Source: Mesorhizobium sp. B2-1-1 (GTDB lineage Bacteria; Pseudomonadota; Alphaproteobacteria; Rhizobiales; Rhizobiaceae). Taken from it: a stretch of DNA of 64,000 bases. Below are positions 1-7,736 of this stretch, piece after piece. The notes beneath the pieces were generated by a model, which worked only from the letters and a program-made list of their open reading frames with translations, was not told where the DNA came from and did no database searches. The DNA is taken from positions 2,797,501 to 2,861,500 of the forward strand of contig NZ_CP083954.1 of NCBI RefSeq assembly GCF_006442975.2. Reading direction: 5' to 3'. The position numbers were made by a program, and so were the translations under genes. Numbering within the stretch: the first letter of the stretch is position 1; the number at the start of each line of letters is the position of its first letter.

Positions 1-307
1 TCGCGCTAAGTCAGCAAGACAAATCGAGAGGGATATCGGCTCCTGGCTCCTTATCGGCACATTCGCCGACGCCGCCAACTCTCCGACGCGTTTGCGCGGG
101 GAATCGGGTGTTGCCAGTATCCCGCCAACTCGGAGATCGGTCAGGCCTTGACGCTCGCCAGCACCGGACATACTTTCTATAAGCAAATTGCGTAGGGATC
201 GCGTTTGCAGCCCGATGACGTGAAACTCATTCTGGACGCCGACATCTCGGAGGACCCATGCCTCCTCTTTGATGTCGTCACGCCGGATGGCGTGCTTCAG
301 CTGAGAA
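1..307. other. Left-edge segment without a supportable gene
   Basis: All three forward frames are interrupted in this stretch. Short open runs exist, for example one reading LQPDDVKLILDADI and ending near 331, but none combines a start, a ribosome site and a family I recognise. It lies next to a truncated ORF and an IS remnant, so I read it as eroded accessory DNA. Part of a gene may lie to the left of the window. Confidence 0.4.
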
Positions 308-553
308 GTGGAAATGGGCAGCAACCATCTGGTCGTCCGTGACCTCCATATTGGGGGCGATGCCCAGGTCCAATGGGGTTGGTCCAACTTGCGCAGGCTC
401 GGTCGAGTGATCGCGGAGAAGCTTAATGTCGACTACATCGAACTTCATGGAGCGGTTCGGACAACGGGTGCGAACCCGGGACGTCGTCCGGGTGTCGTCA
501 GGCTCTCCCGTCCGGCTGAGCCTCAGCTTTCTGCACGGCGCGAATACTCCTGA
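308..553 (+). pseudogene. Possible C-terminal remnant of an unknown protein
   Basis: An 81-codon open frame whose middle (residues about 34-60) reads RVIAEKLNVDYIELHGAVR followed by TTGANPGRRPG. This looks like real protein and like the closing strand of a longer domain rather than an antisense shadow. Its last 126 bases overlap the next gene in another frame, an unusually long overlap. There is no convincing ribosome site, and the same frame is closed by a stop about 10 bases upstream. I infer the tail of a decayed gene. I cannot name the family. Confidence 0.25.
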
Positions 554-947
554 AGCTGCTCGGGTTCTCGTCAGGAGGCATCTGCCGCTGAGGACGGCCC
601 ATGCGGTCCTCACGGAGATGGTCGATCACGGCAAGGCGTTCGTGACCGTTCCTTGCGTCGACGACCTGCGAGCACTGAAGGACGAACTCTCGTCCGCAGG
701 AGTGATCGCGAAGGTTCATGCGCCGCGGCCGATAAGCGTTCGCGAAGTTCGGGATAGCACGAAGCTGTCCCAGGAGGCGTTCTCCGTGAGGTATGGCCTT
801 GATCTGGCAACGCTTCGAAACTGGGAGCAAGGCCGCTCGGAACCGGATGCAGCTGCGAATACTCTCCTTTGGACCATCGCCCGGAATCCGGAGGCAGTCG
901 AAAAATCGCTCGACATGGAGGACGAAGTGGCGGCGCCGTCTCCCTAG
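426..947 (+). CDS. Xre-family helix-turn-helix protein with N-terminal extension
   Basis: A 173-residue protein. Residues about 104-160 form a Cro/C1-type helix-turn-helix with LSQEAFSVRYG (114-124) and LRNWEQGRSEP (130-140), the hallmark of Xre/HigA-like DNA-binding proteins. Residues 30-100 form a small alpha/beta segment (a helix rich in AARVLVRRHLP, then a segment around FVTVPCVDDLRALKDEL) that commonly precedes this type of HTH in proteobacterial hypothetical proteins. It probably acts as a cytoplasmic repressor or antitoxin-like regulator. No toxin gene is recognisable next to it: upstream is only the short overlapping frame, downstream an IS remnant. The start at 426 has no strong ribosome site and may lie somewhat later. 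Confidence 0.7.
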   Translation: MSTTSNFMERFGQRVRTRDVVRVSSGSPVRLSLSFLHGANTPEAARVLVRRHLPLRTAHAVLTEMVDHGKAFVTVPCVDDLRALKDELSSAGVIAKVHAPRPISVREVRDSTKLSQEAFSVRYGLDLATLRNWEQGRSEPDAAANTLLWTIARNPEAVEKSLDMEDEVAAPSP

Positions 948-1445
948 TAGTCCAAACCATGGTTGCCGACCGTCTCGACCGCTCCGGCAATCCATATCTG
1001 GTTGGCTTTGCTGCTGCTGCCACCCATCTCCACCGCGTTCTCCTTGCGCCGATATGGGATGGCGGACTCGTCCACGTCGACAGTTCCGAAAAGCGGTGTC
1101 CGGTTCACCATTGCCCGCCGGAGCTTGCGGAGCACCAGCCGGCGGTTTTGTAGGAGACACCCGGCTCAGGTTGGAGCTGCAGCGCTGAAATGGAGTTGGA
1201 GTGCGGCGCCCTCAGATAGGAACCATTTGCGCAGCGGTGGGTGCCTGCCCTGCATGACGGTCCCAGCGATCATGGAGGCTGTTTCCAGCACCCAGGCCTG
1301 TCCCTTTGCCTGCGCATCCGAAGCCACGGCCGAGCCTCGAGGCGCCATGCTTTTCCGGAATCGCAGCATGGGCATGTGAAGCCGCCCGGCCAGCGCTTGT
1401 TGAACAGGTAGTCGGCGCTCCACGAACTCCTCGATCGACGGTGGG
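944..1445 (-). pseudogene. IS1595-type transposase remnant, frameshifted
   Basis: Read on the reverse strand, three consecutive pieces in different frames make a decayed IS1595/ISXO2-type transposase. The first (about 1440-1320) has a zinc-ribbon start, WPGGFTCPCCDSGKAWRLE. The second (about 1330-1230) reads IAGTVMQGRHPPLRKWFL, the segment that normally follows the ribbon. The third (1135-944) reads VDVDESAIPYRRK and later IWIAGAVE, resembling the start of the DDE catalytic core. The rest of the core and the C-terminus are missing, and several frameshifts separate the parts, so it cannot be functional. I saw no clear terminal inverted repeats. Confidence 0.65.
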
Positions 1446-1755
1446 TTGTCGTTCTTCCACCGGGAGAGCTAGTTCCGACACCCAATTTCCTGATGGGTGA
1501 ATTTCTGGCCAGTCGGCGCCCGATGGCCGAAGAATACAATTTTAAGCAAATGTTTCCGGATTGGTCTATTCTGTTACCTGGGGGCAGTTCAGGTGCAATA
1601 CAGCGGAAACACCCACGGAACACCTTGGCTTTAGGGTTGCCAGTGCACTTCGATGGCGCAGCTGGCAGCTCTGCGATGTATAATTTTAGCTAGGCGTAAA
1701 CTTTGGCATGTTCGTTGCACCTTACCCCTTGAGGGGGCCACAGGGGTTGGAACCG
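1446..1755. other. Intergenic stretch, nothing identified
   Basis: About 310 bases between the IS remnant and the next small gene, slightly richer in A and T than the surroundings. Short open frames on both strands lack ribosome sites and family resemblance. A run of C and G near 1725-1745 (cttgagggggcc) is the only local oddity. Confidence 0.4.
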
Positions 1756-1947
1756 ATGTATCGAAATGACACAGAACTGTTCGCGCGGGCGAGCGCGCGG
1801 GGCATTACGATCTATCAACGCTCGAAAACGGTGTGGATCGCGGCCGGAAGCTACCGGGACCGCGACTATGCGGTGAAGGGGCGGACACCCGCCCTTGCGC
1901 TCGCCTTGTGGAAGGAGGCCACCAGATACAGCGGGTCGGGACTTTAG
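1756..1947 (+). CDS. Small hypothetical protein, 63 aa
   Basis: A 63-residue basic protein starting MYRNDTELFARASARG and containing ITIYQRSKTVWIAAGSYRDR. The alternation of hydrophobic and charged residues suggests a small beta/alpha fold. It has no signal peptide or membrane segment. An in-frame ATG at 1708 would add 16 residues (MFVAPYPLRGPQGLEP) that look non-coding, so I prefer 1756, where a purine-rich GGTTGGAA lies just upstream. I do not recognise the family, and function is unknown. It is isolated, with accessory DNA on both sides. Confidence 0.45.
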   Translation: MYRNDTELFARASARGITIYQRSKTVWIAAGSYRDRDYAVKGRTPALALALWKEATRYSGSGL

Positions 1948-1986
1948 AGCCTGTCCTTGCCGTCTGGATGAAGCCTCAAAGGCGAT

Positions 1987-2175
1987 CTAGACGCCCGCTA
2001 CGCGACAGAACATCTGCAAAGCCGTCAGGGCGCGGGCCTCGGTCGGCTCTTCGCCTCCTGCCTGTGAATCCGCCGGCGCCGTCACCGCTCCAACGGATTT
2101 GTACCGGGAAGCGAACGGCCTTTCTTCTGCCGTGCGGTTGTCGTTTGCAGCGACGACAATCGCGGATTTTTTCAT
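1987..2175 (-). CDS. Small AANDN-motif hypothetical protein, 62 aa
   Basis: A 62-residue protein beginning MKKSAIVVAANDNRTAEERP and continuing through an Ala/Gly/Glu-rich middle to ALTALQMFCRVAGV. Short proteins with a VVAANDN-type start are frequent orphan genes in rhizobial genomes. The ATG at 2175 is preceded on the reverse strand by AAGGTG at a normal distance, which supports real translation. No membrane segment or enzyme motif is visible. Function unknown. Confidence 0.5.
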   Translation of the reverse strand: MKKSAIVVAANDNRTAEERPFASRYKSVGAVTAPADSQAGGEEPTEARALTALQMFCRVAGV

Positions 2176-2387
2176 CGGAAATCACACCTTGTGGAAGCGC
2201 TGCGACATTGACGCTCCCATAGCGCAAGCCACCGCAGTGCGCGGGTGTTAACACGGCAGCCAGTCCGGGAGCAAGCCGGCATTGCTGCTTGTTCAGGAAG
2301 TGCGTGCCCGAGGACGGAAAACCGACCGCTGAATTGTCTCTCGCCTGGCCGAGCGATCGTGACCAAACTTCTCAAGGAAGAACCTGA

Positions 2388-2546
2388 ATGACCGTGGCGC
2401 CGTGGCCGCACGGGCCAGCGCTTATCCCCTCCGAACCCATCGCCAAGCCGCCAACCAACCCGAATTCCAAGCCTTGCTTTCGCGAGGCTTTTTTTATGGA
2501 GCAAGCCTCATGGCCCGACCCGCAACTGCCGCCGTTCGCCTGCTGA
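2388..2546 (+). CDS. Possible 52-aa ORF ahead of the tail protein
   Basis: An ATG at 2388 with AAGGAAG seven bases upstream opens a 52-codon frame, proline-rich (PHGPALIPSEPIAKPPTNPN) and ending in PDPQLPPFAC. It runs through the hairpin at 2469-2495 and overlaps the first 37 bases of the tail gene in another frame. The good ribosome site argues for translation. The overlap with a terminator-like hairpin argues against it. No family recognised. Confidence 0.25.
   Translation: MTVAPWPHGPALIPSEPIAKPPTNPNSKPCFREAFFMEQASWPDPQLPPFAC
2469..2495 (+). terminator. Rho-independent terminator-like hairpin
   Basis: AAGCCTTGC and GCGAGGCTT pair over 9 positions (one G-T wobble) around a TTTC loop, and seven T residues overlap and follow the 3' arm. 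It ends 15 bases before the tail-protein start, so it would insulate that gene from upstream transcription unless its promoter lies in or after the hairpin. Confidence 0.6.
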
Positions 2547-5083
2547 CGGGCGAGCGCGAACCCGTGCGCCTGGCGACGACGGCAAACCTGGAGACGGTCA
2601 TCGTCGACGGCGTTGCCTGGATCCTCGGCCTGAAGACGATCGACGGGGTTTTGACCGCCGTCGGCGACCGGGTATTGGTCAAGAACCAGTCGGACGCCCG
2701 GCTGAACGGCATCTATACGGCGAGCGAGGGCTACTGGTACCGCGCGGCCGACGCCCGCACCGCGCGCACGATGCAGAAGGGAACGACCGTTCACGTGCAG
2801 GAGGGGGTTGTTTCGGGTGGCTTGGTCTACGCTTTCCAGACCCTCAATCCTGTGATCGGCACGAGCGACATCGTGATCTCCTACTATCTGTCGGATGATC
2901 CGCTCGGGGATATCGGCGGAGCGCTGGCGGCAGTCATCCACATCGCGGAACTCGCGCGCGACCTGGCCCAGCAATACGCCGCCGACGCCGCGCAGGTTTC
3001 GGGCGTCAACGTGCCGATCTACGCTTCCGTGGCGACGGCATCGGGCTCGACGATCGCTGCCGGCGTCAAGAGCATCAGGACCCAGTTCTACGCCCCGGTC
3101 TTCACGACCCCGGCAACCCTGGTGGGCGGCGCCAACTATGCCCGCATGTCGCGCGCGGCGATCACCGCCGGCGGCTACCCGGCGCTGGCCTATTTCCGCT
3201 CCGCCGACCGTTTCATGCCGGACGGGACGACCGATGCGGTCAATGGCGGGTTTTGGGTGTTGAATGAAAGCGTCGCCACCGCCACGATGTTTGGCGCCCG
3301 TGAAGGGCTTGCCGACAACGCGCTTGCGTTAAACGCGCTCGGCTCCTATTGCCGGATTACCAAGGCCGTGCTCGTCCTGCCTGCCGTAGCAACATACTAC
3401 GCGGTTGGCTCTTCTATCGACTGGCGCGACATCAGCGAGATCAATGGCAAGGGGGCGCTGATACGCGGTGCTTTCGACGGCCTTTCGGCGGTCCGCATCG
3501 GTGGGACCGGAACGAATGTTTTGCGCGGCGCAAAGATCTGGTTGGAAGTCCAGAATACACCAGACAAATCTGTTGTCGCCAACACGCGAGGCATTCACTT
3601 CGGCGGCATGGCCGAGAGCAAGCTCTGGCTTGCTGCCCGTGGTTACGACGAAGGGCTCTATTTCGACGGCCTGACGGCAAATACAAATTGGGTAAGCAAC
3701 GAATTCAACATCATCACTCTCTACAACAACGGCTCCCATGTGCATTGCGATCTGGCTGGCGCGAGCTATTTCGTAAACAACCAGTTCCGCGGTGGAACCT
3801 GGTACATCGGCACCAACCAGAAGGCGGCGGGTCGCGGGACCTTCAAGCTGACTCTCGCCGGGACCGCTGCCGTTGAAGAGGTGTTGATCGACAGCCCCCA
3901 AATCGGCATTGATGGTGGCTCGGCCGGCGTTAGCCATGCAGCTTTCATCTACGCCGCGCTAGGCAGCACCAGCAACCTGACCACCGTGTTTTTCAAGAAT
4001 GCGCGCATCGAAACTTACAGCGCCTTCACCAACACACTTGCTCTCGTCAACGTGCCATCCGCGACTGGCTTCGCCTCCTTCAACATTGATCTTTTGAGCG
4101 CGTCAGGCATCGATGACGCGAACATCCTTTCGCCTGATCTGAAGCGCCTGTTTGTCTCGCTGCGAGATATGTCGAATAGGCCGACTGGAGGGGCCAACTT
4201 GGTGAGGCGCTTTCAGGGCGAGCGGTTCTTTCCGGTGCAGGCCGAGGGCCGCATCACGGTACCCGGCGTCGTTTTGTACGACAGCGCGACCGGCGGTTAT
4301 ACAGCTCCATCGCCCTTCCTGACCAACGGTGTCACGGCGCGCACGTCGCGGGCCAACGGCGACGGCCAACTTGTGGTGTCAAGCTCGGGCCAGGCTGTCG
4401 GCCACATCTACAAAAAAGCCAACACCACACAGCACGCGTTCCTCAACTTCCTTAACGGTTCGCGCGCCATTACCGTCATCTGTTTCGACGCCTCTGGCAC
4501 CGTGTTGTCAGGCAATGCCCCGTACTATGCAAAAGGTAGCAACGGCCAGTCAATCGCTCGAACCGGTGCATCGGTTTATGAATTTTCGACCAACTGGCTG
4601 TGGATACACCCATCTGTTGCCTCATTCTTCGTTGGGGCGTCCGGATGGATTGGCGCAACGATCATTGAAAGTATCGATTTTGAACAAGGCTTCGCCGCGC
4701 CCATACTGCGATTGCGTGATCAAGAGACCGACATCAGCCGGCTTTGCTATAGCTTCCTTATGGAAAGCTATCTTCCCGTTGGAGCGACCATCGAGCGGGC
4801 ACAATTTGGTGGATATCGAAATACATTCCTACTGAAGACCACCGTCTCCACCGCCGCCATTTCCGGTGCCACCACGATTGGCTTAGCAAGCGTCGCGGGA
4901 ATCACGGCTGGCGACCGTATTGGAATCGAACTTGACACTGTGATTACCGGAGCAGAGCTCCAATGGCACCACACAACTGTGAACGGCGCACCTTCGGCTA
5001 ACACGGTGACACTGACCAATGCCTTGCCGGCAGCAGCCGCTGCCGGCCGCGCGGTCAGGCTCAATCGCTGGGTGGTGCGCTAG
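2510..5083 (+). CDS. Phage tail fibre/tail spike-like protein
   Basis: An 857-residue protein. The first about 85 residues carry the short module found at the start of many phage tail fibres: LATTANL (21-27), TIDGV (43-47), GDRVLVK (52-58), NGIY (66-69) and WYRAADA (76-82). The rest is beta-rich and Gly/Asn/Ser/Thr-rich, with no catalytic signature I can fix, and resembles a parallel beta-helix spike. The C-terminus (TIGLASVAGITAGDRIGIEL) looks like a small capping domain. Start 2510 is chosen because GGAG at 2498-2501 is correctly spaced and the module begins directly after it. In a phage this protein would bind or cleave surface polysaccharide. Its only phage neighbours are the lysis genes from 6,274. 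Confidence 0.75.
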   Translation: MARPATAAVRLLTGEREPVRLATTANLETVIVDGVAWILGLKTIDGVLTAVGDRVLVKNQSDARLNGIYTASEGYWYRAADARTARTMQKGTTVHVQEGVVSGGLVYAFQTLNPVIGTSDIVISYYLSDDPLGDIGGALAAVIHIAELARDLAQQYAADAAQVSGVNVPIYASVATASGSTIAAGVKSIRTQFYAPVFTTPATLVGGANYARMSRAAITAGGYPALAYFRSADRFMPDGTTDAVNGGFWVLNESVATATMFGAREGLADNALALNALGSYCRITKAVLVLPAVATYYAVGSSIDWRDISEINGKGALIRGAFDGLSAVRIGGTGTNVLRGAKIWLEVQNTPDKSVVANTRGIHFGGMAESKLWLAARGYDEGLYFDGLTANTNWVSNEFNIITLYNNGSHVHCDLAGASYFVNNQFRGGTWYIGTNQKAAGRGTFKLTLAGTAAVEEVLIDSPQIGIDGGSAGVSHAAFIYAALGSTSNLTTVFFKNARIETYSAFTNTLALVNVPSATGFASFNIDLLSASGIDDANILSPDLKRLFVSLRDMSNRPTGGANLVRRFQGERFFPVQAEGRITVPGVVLYDSATGGYTAPSPFLTNGVTARTSRANGDGQLVVSSSGQAVGHIYKKANTTQHAFLNFLNGSRAITVICFDASGTVLSGNAPYYAKGSNGQSIARTGASVYEFSTNWLWIHPSVASFFVGASGWIGATIIESIDFEQGFAAPILRLRDQETDISRLCYSFLMESYLPVGATIERAQFGGYRNTFLLKTTVSTAAISGATTIGLASVAGITAGDRIGIELDTVITGAELQWHHTTVNGAPSANTVTLTNALPAAAAAGRAVRLNRWVVR

Positions 5084-5100
5084 TTCGGTTTCTTGCAGGA

Positions 5101-5224
5101 TCAGCAATGCTTCGTCGCCATCGGGAAGTACGGCACCTTCAGGTAGTCATCGGCCGCCATGGGGCGGGGTGTCGATGTTCCGGCGCATGCCGAGATAAAG
5201 CCTGCGGGCGATATTTCTGAGCAA
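5101..5224 (-). pseudogene. Possible small frameshifted gene
   Basis: On the reverse strand a TTG at 5224 follows GGAGG and opens 25 codons (LRNIARRLYLGMRRNIDTPP, then a stop at 5147). A second frame from an ATG at 5160 reads MAADDYLKVPYFPMATKHC and stops at 5101. The two pieces together look like one short protein of about 40 residues broken by a single frameshift near 5,160. It follows the methyltransferase gene by 38 bases on the same strand. Family unknown. Confidence 0.3.
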
Positions 5225-5262
5225 GGTCTCGCCTCCGATGGTTTATCCGGGCTGTCGTCTCG

Positions 5263-6090
5263 TCACCGCCTGATGCCCCAGGCATAGGTTCTTTGCTTGG
5301 ACGCGTTCAGACGGCGCACCTCGTACCGGCCCTGCCGCTCGATCTCGGCGACTGCTTCGACCACGCCATCGAAGGACCCTGGCGTGACGTCGTCGAATAC
5401 GACCATGTCGCCCTCGCGCTGAACGCCCGAAACGCAGCGATGCTCGGCCAGCACGTTCTTCCTGGTGTGCTGCGCGTCGATGAAGGCGAAGTGGATCCGG
5501 TTCACGCCGACCCTGGGCAATTGAAGGAGTGAATCGCCTTGCAGGAAAATGATCCGGTCGGCCAGCGGCTGCCAAGGCCGAAGCAGTTCGGCGCGCGACT
5601 TCCTGCCGTCATGGTCGTCGATGCAATTCCAGTAGAAGCGATGATGGTGCGGCAGGACGTCGAGCGTGACGACATGCCCGCAGGCGCCGGCATCGGCGAG
5701 TGCCTTGGCCATGCAGATCGCGGAGAAACCACGCGCGGTGCCGGTCTCGACGACGGTGGTGAACGGCCTTGGGCTGTCGGCCAGCTGGCGGCGAAGAAGA
5801 CTGTAGAGCACCCGCCCGTGCGGGTAGGCGAGCGCGCTGGTCTTGATGGTGATCTGGGTGTGGAGGGCCAGTTCGTCGAGCCAGTCGCGATCGACGGCAA
5901 AGCCGGTTTCGGCCTCGAGCCTGTCGATCTCAGCGAATGAGACGCGCCGGGTGGCTTCGAACAGCCTCAGATATTCCTTTTTCGAGGCACGCGGCGCCGA
6001 GCCCAGCGGGTCGACGTTCCAGCGGCGATCGATGGCGGCCGACAGCCTGTTGAAGGCCAGGCGCCGCGCGGCGCCAACAAAGTCTCTCAT
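5263..6090 (-). CDS. Class I SAM-dependent methyltransferase
   Basis: A 275-residue Rossmann-type methyltransferase of the Methyltransf_24-like group. The SAM-binding glycine loop is VVETGTARGFSA (113-124). The acidic end of the second strand is VVTLDVLP (140-147). A later motif, FIDAQHTR (203-210), has the Asp-His pattern of this group, and VVFDDV (230-235) is the following strand. No signal peptide or membrane segment. It probably methylates a sugar, O-antigen or small metabolite in the cytosol; the acceptor cannot be deduced. It is transcribed against the flanking phage-like genes, which suggests a cargo gene or a host gene separating two phage remnants. Confidence 0.75.
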   Translation of the reverse strand: MRDFVGAARRLAFNRLSAAIDRRWNVDPLGSAPRASKKEYLRLFEATRRVSFAEIDRLEAETGFAVDRDWLDELALHTQITIKTSALAYPHGRVLYSLLRRQLADSPRPFTTVVETGTARGFSAICMAKALADAGACGHVVTLDVLPHHHRFYWNCIDDHDGRKSRAELLRPWQPLADRIIFLQGDSLLQLPRVGVNRIHFAFIDAQHTRKNVLAEHRCVSGVQREGDMVVFDDVTPGSFDGVVEAVAEIERQGRYEVRRLNASKQRTYAWGIRR

Positions 6091-6273
6091 CCCAGACCTG
6101 TTCGTCCCAAAATTGTATTTTTTCTAACCATGCGCCGGCCGGCGCGCAAGGCGACCTCCGGTTTTGACGCACTGCAAGTAGGCACCGAGGCGCGCGCAAC
6201 GGCGACTATCCGCACCCCTGTGCTGCCGGCGATCACCCACTCACCCCATCCACCAGAAATCGAAAGGGATATC

Positions 6274-7011
6274 ATGGACCGCAATTTTACGCGGGCGCTT
6301 GCGCTCATCCTCAAATCCGAAGGCGGCTGGTCGGACAATCCGGCCGATCCGGGCGGCGCCACCATGAAGGGCGTCACTCTCGCCAATTTCCGCCGCTACG
6401 TGAAGGCGGATGCCGCCAAGGCGGATCTCAGGAAGATCAGCGATGCCCAACTCGCCACGGTGTACCGCCGCTTCTACTGGGATGCGGTGGCTGGCGCCGA
6501 GTTGCCCGATGGCGTGGACTACGCAGTGTTCGATTTTGCCGTGAACAGCGGGCCGGGCAGGGCGGCGAAATATCTTCAAGCAGTGGTCGGCGCCGCCCCG
6601 GACGGCCGCATCGGGCCCGAGACGCTCGCTGCCGTCAGTTCCAGACCGGCCGCCGTCGTCATCGACAATCTCTGCGATGCCCGCCTGGCTTTCCTGAAGC
6701 GGCTTCCGACCTGGTCGACTTTCGGCAAAGGCTGGTCGAGCCGGGTCGGATCCGTCCGCGCACAGGCGCTGCTGCTGACGGCTGTCGGGGCAGGCGAGGC
6801 ATCGGCCACGCGGCCAGATCCTGCACCGGCCGCTGCTGCGGCGGCGCCGGGCGGCGCTGCTGCCGTAGATGCCGTCGAACCGGTCGCGGCGGCGCCTGCC
6901 GGCGCCAACATCCCAGCTGCCACCAAGGCGGGCGGGATCATTGTCGCGTGCCTGCTCGTCGCCTACGCCGCCTGGCACCACATCGCCGCCGCCTTGCAAG
7001 GAATGTTCTGA
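6274..7011 (+). CDS. GH108 endolysin with C-terminal membrane anchor
   Basis: A 245-residue phage-type muramidase. The N-terminal glycoside hydrolase 108 domain has SEGGWSDNPADPGG (15-28), with Glu16 as the expected catalytic acid. The following peptidoglycan-binding domain contains FYWDAVAGAELPDGVDYA (67-84) and GRIGPETLAA (111-120). An Ala/Pro-rich linker (about 175-215) leads to one transmembrane helix at 219-240 (GGIIVACLLVAYAAWHHI). The tail anchor is unusual for soluble endolysins and suggests membrane-tethered export or control. Start 6274 has AAAGGGA upstream; the frame is open further upstream but reads as non-coding there. It opens a lysis cassette of tightly packed small genes. Confidence 0.85.
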   Translation: MDRNFTRALALILKSEGGWSDNPADPGGATMKGVTLANFRRYVKADAAKADLRKISDAQLATVYRRFYWDAVAGAELPDGVDYAVFDFAVNSGPGRAAKYLQAVVGAAPDGRIGPETLAAVSSRPAAVVIDNLCDARLAFLKRLPTWSTFGKGWSSRVGSVRAQALLLTAVGAGEASATRPDPAPAAAAAAPGGAAAVDAVEPVAAAPAGANIPAATKAGGIIVACLLVAYAAWHHIAAALQGMF

Positions 7012-7013
7012 TC

Positions 7014-7214
7014 ATGGCCACCACAACCCAGCCGACCATCCGCCCGACCAACAAACTGACGGCCGCGACCATCGCCGCCGCCGCCGTTTCGATTTCCGGC
7101 GTCTTCGTGCGCAATGTCTGGCCATCCTGGTACGATGCCGAGACATGGGCCACGCTGCTGCCGCTAGCCGTCTTTGCCGTCGGCTATCTCGTCAAGGACG
7201 CGCCAAACCAATGA
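7014..7214 (+). CDS. Small membrane protein, holin-like
   Basis: A 66-residue protein starting 2 bases after the endolysin stop. It has a hydrophobic segment at about 19-34 (AATIAAAAVSISGVF) and a second at about 47-60 (LLPLAVFAVGYLV), joined by a loop with NVWPSWYDAETW. Two membrane segments, small size and position right after an endolysin fit a class II holin or related lysis accessory protein. There is no sequence signature that proves it. It overlaps the next gene by ATGA, implying coupled translation. Confidence 0.6.
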   Translation: MATTTQPTIRPTNKLTAATIAAAAVSISGVFVRNVWPSWYDAETWATLLPLAVFAVGYLVKDAPNQ

Positions 7215-7450
7215 GCGCGCTCCTCTCCTTCCTGCTCAGCAATTCGACCGTTCTCGGCATCGGCGCGGCCATCGCCGCTGCGTTTGGCTGGGGTGTTCGC
7301 CAGCGGCTTGCCGGCGAGCGCGCCGAACGCAGCCGGCAGGCCGCGGCCGAGGCGGCGGCGCGGGACGTCGCCAACCAGGTTGACAACGATATCGGCGCGC
7401 TACCCGCCGCCACTGCCCGAAAGGAGCTCAGGTCATGGGCAAGGGATTGA
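7211..7450 (+). CDS. Putative i-spanin (Rz-like) protein
   Basis: A 79-residue protein with an N-terminal membrane helix (about 3-26, LLSFLLSNSTVLGIGAAIAA) followed by a charged, Ala/Glu/Arg-rich stretch (GERAERSRQAAAEAAARDV) that should form a periplasmic coiled coil. This is the layout of inner-membrane spanins. Its start overlaps the stop of the preceding gene, and its last 16 bases overlap the start of a lipoprotein gene, the arrangement expected for an Rz/Rz1 pair that bridges both membranes in the last lysis step. Confidence 0.65.
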   Translation: MSALLSFLLSNSTVLGIGAAIAAAFGWGVRQRLAGERAERSRQAAAEAAARDVANQVDNDIGALPAATARKELRSWARD

Positions 7451-7635
7451 TTGTCGCAGCGGCCGCAGCACTTGTCGCGGTAGCCGGCTGCACCACCGTC
7501 ACCGGCGGATTTTGCGCGGTCTCGAGCCCGCTGCGCTTGTCCGCATCCGCCGTCGCAGCACTGTCGGATGCGGAAGTCCGGACGCTGCTGGCGCACAACC
7601 GCAAGGGCGAGAAACTGTGCGGGTGGAAGCCATGA
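7435..7635 (+). CDS. Putative o-spanin (Rz1-like) lipoprotein
   Basis: A 66-residue lipoprotein. Residues 1-18 are a signal sequence ending in a lipobox VAGC with the lipidated Cys19. The mature part (CTTVTGGFCAVSSPLRLS and later LLAHNRKGEKLCGWKP) is short and contains two more cysteines. Small size, lipidation and an out-of-frame overlap with the preceding coiled-coil membrane protein identify it as the likely outer-membrane spanin partner. The NRKGEKLCGW ending is common in similar rhizobial phage lysis cassettes as I recall them; I could not search for it. Confidence 0.65.
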   Translation: MGKGLIVAAAAALVAVAGCTTVTGGFCAVSSPLRLSASAVAALSDAEVRTLLAHNRKGEKLCGWKP

Positions 7636-7736
7636 CGATCGTGTTGCCGCTCGATTCGGGCCCTGCTGCTCTGGGACCGCTCATCTTCGGTGCCGGATCG
7701 GTCATTCTGTTTCCTGATCGCGAGACAATGAAATGA
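7632..7736 (+). CDS. Tiny ORF in the lysis cassette, 34 aa
   Basis: An ATG overlapping the o-spanin stop (ATGA) opens a 34-codon frame reading MTIVLPLDSGPAALGPLIFG and ending FPDRETMK, which in turn overlaps the next start by ATGA. Its only argument is this perfect chain of stop-start overlaps and a hydrophobic middle. It may be a leader that couples translation across the cassette. No family known. Confidence 0.35.
   Translation: MTIVLPLDSGPAALGPLIFGAGSVILFPDRETMK

Noticed and set aside
2402..2509. Upstream in-frame extension of the tail protein (36 codons)
   Set aside because: It would read through the terminator-like hairpin and has no ribosome site; GGAG before 2510 fits better.
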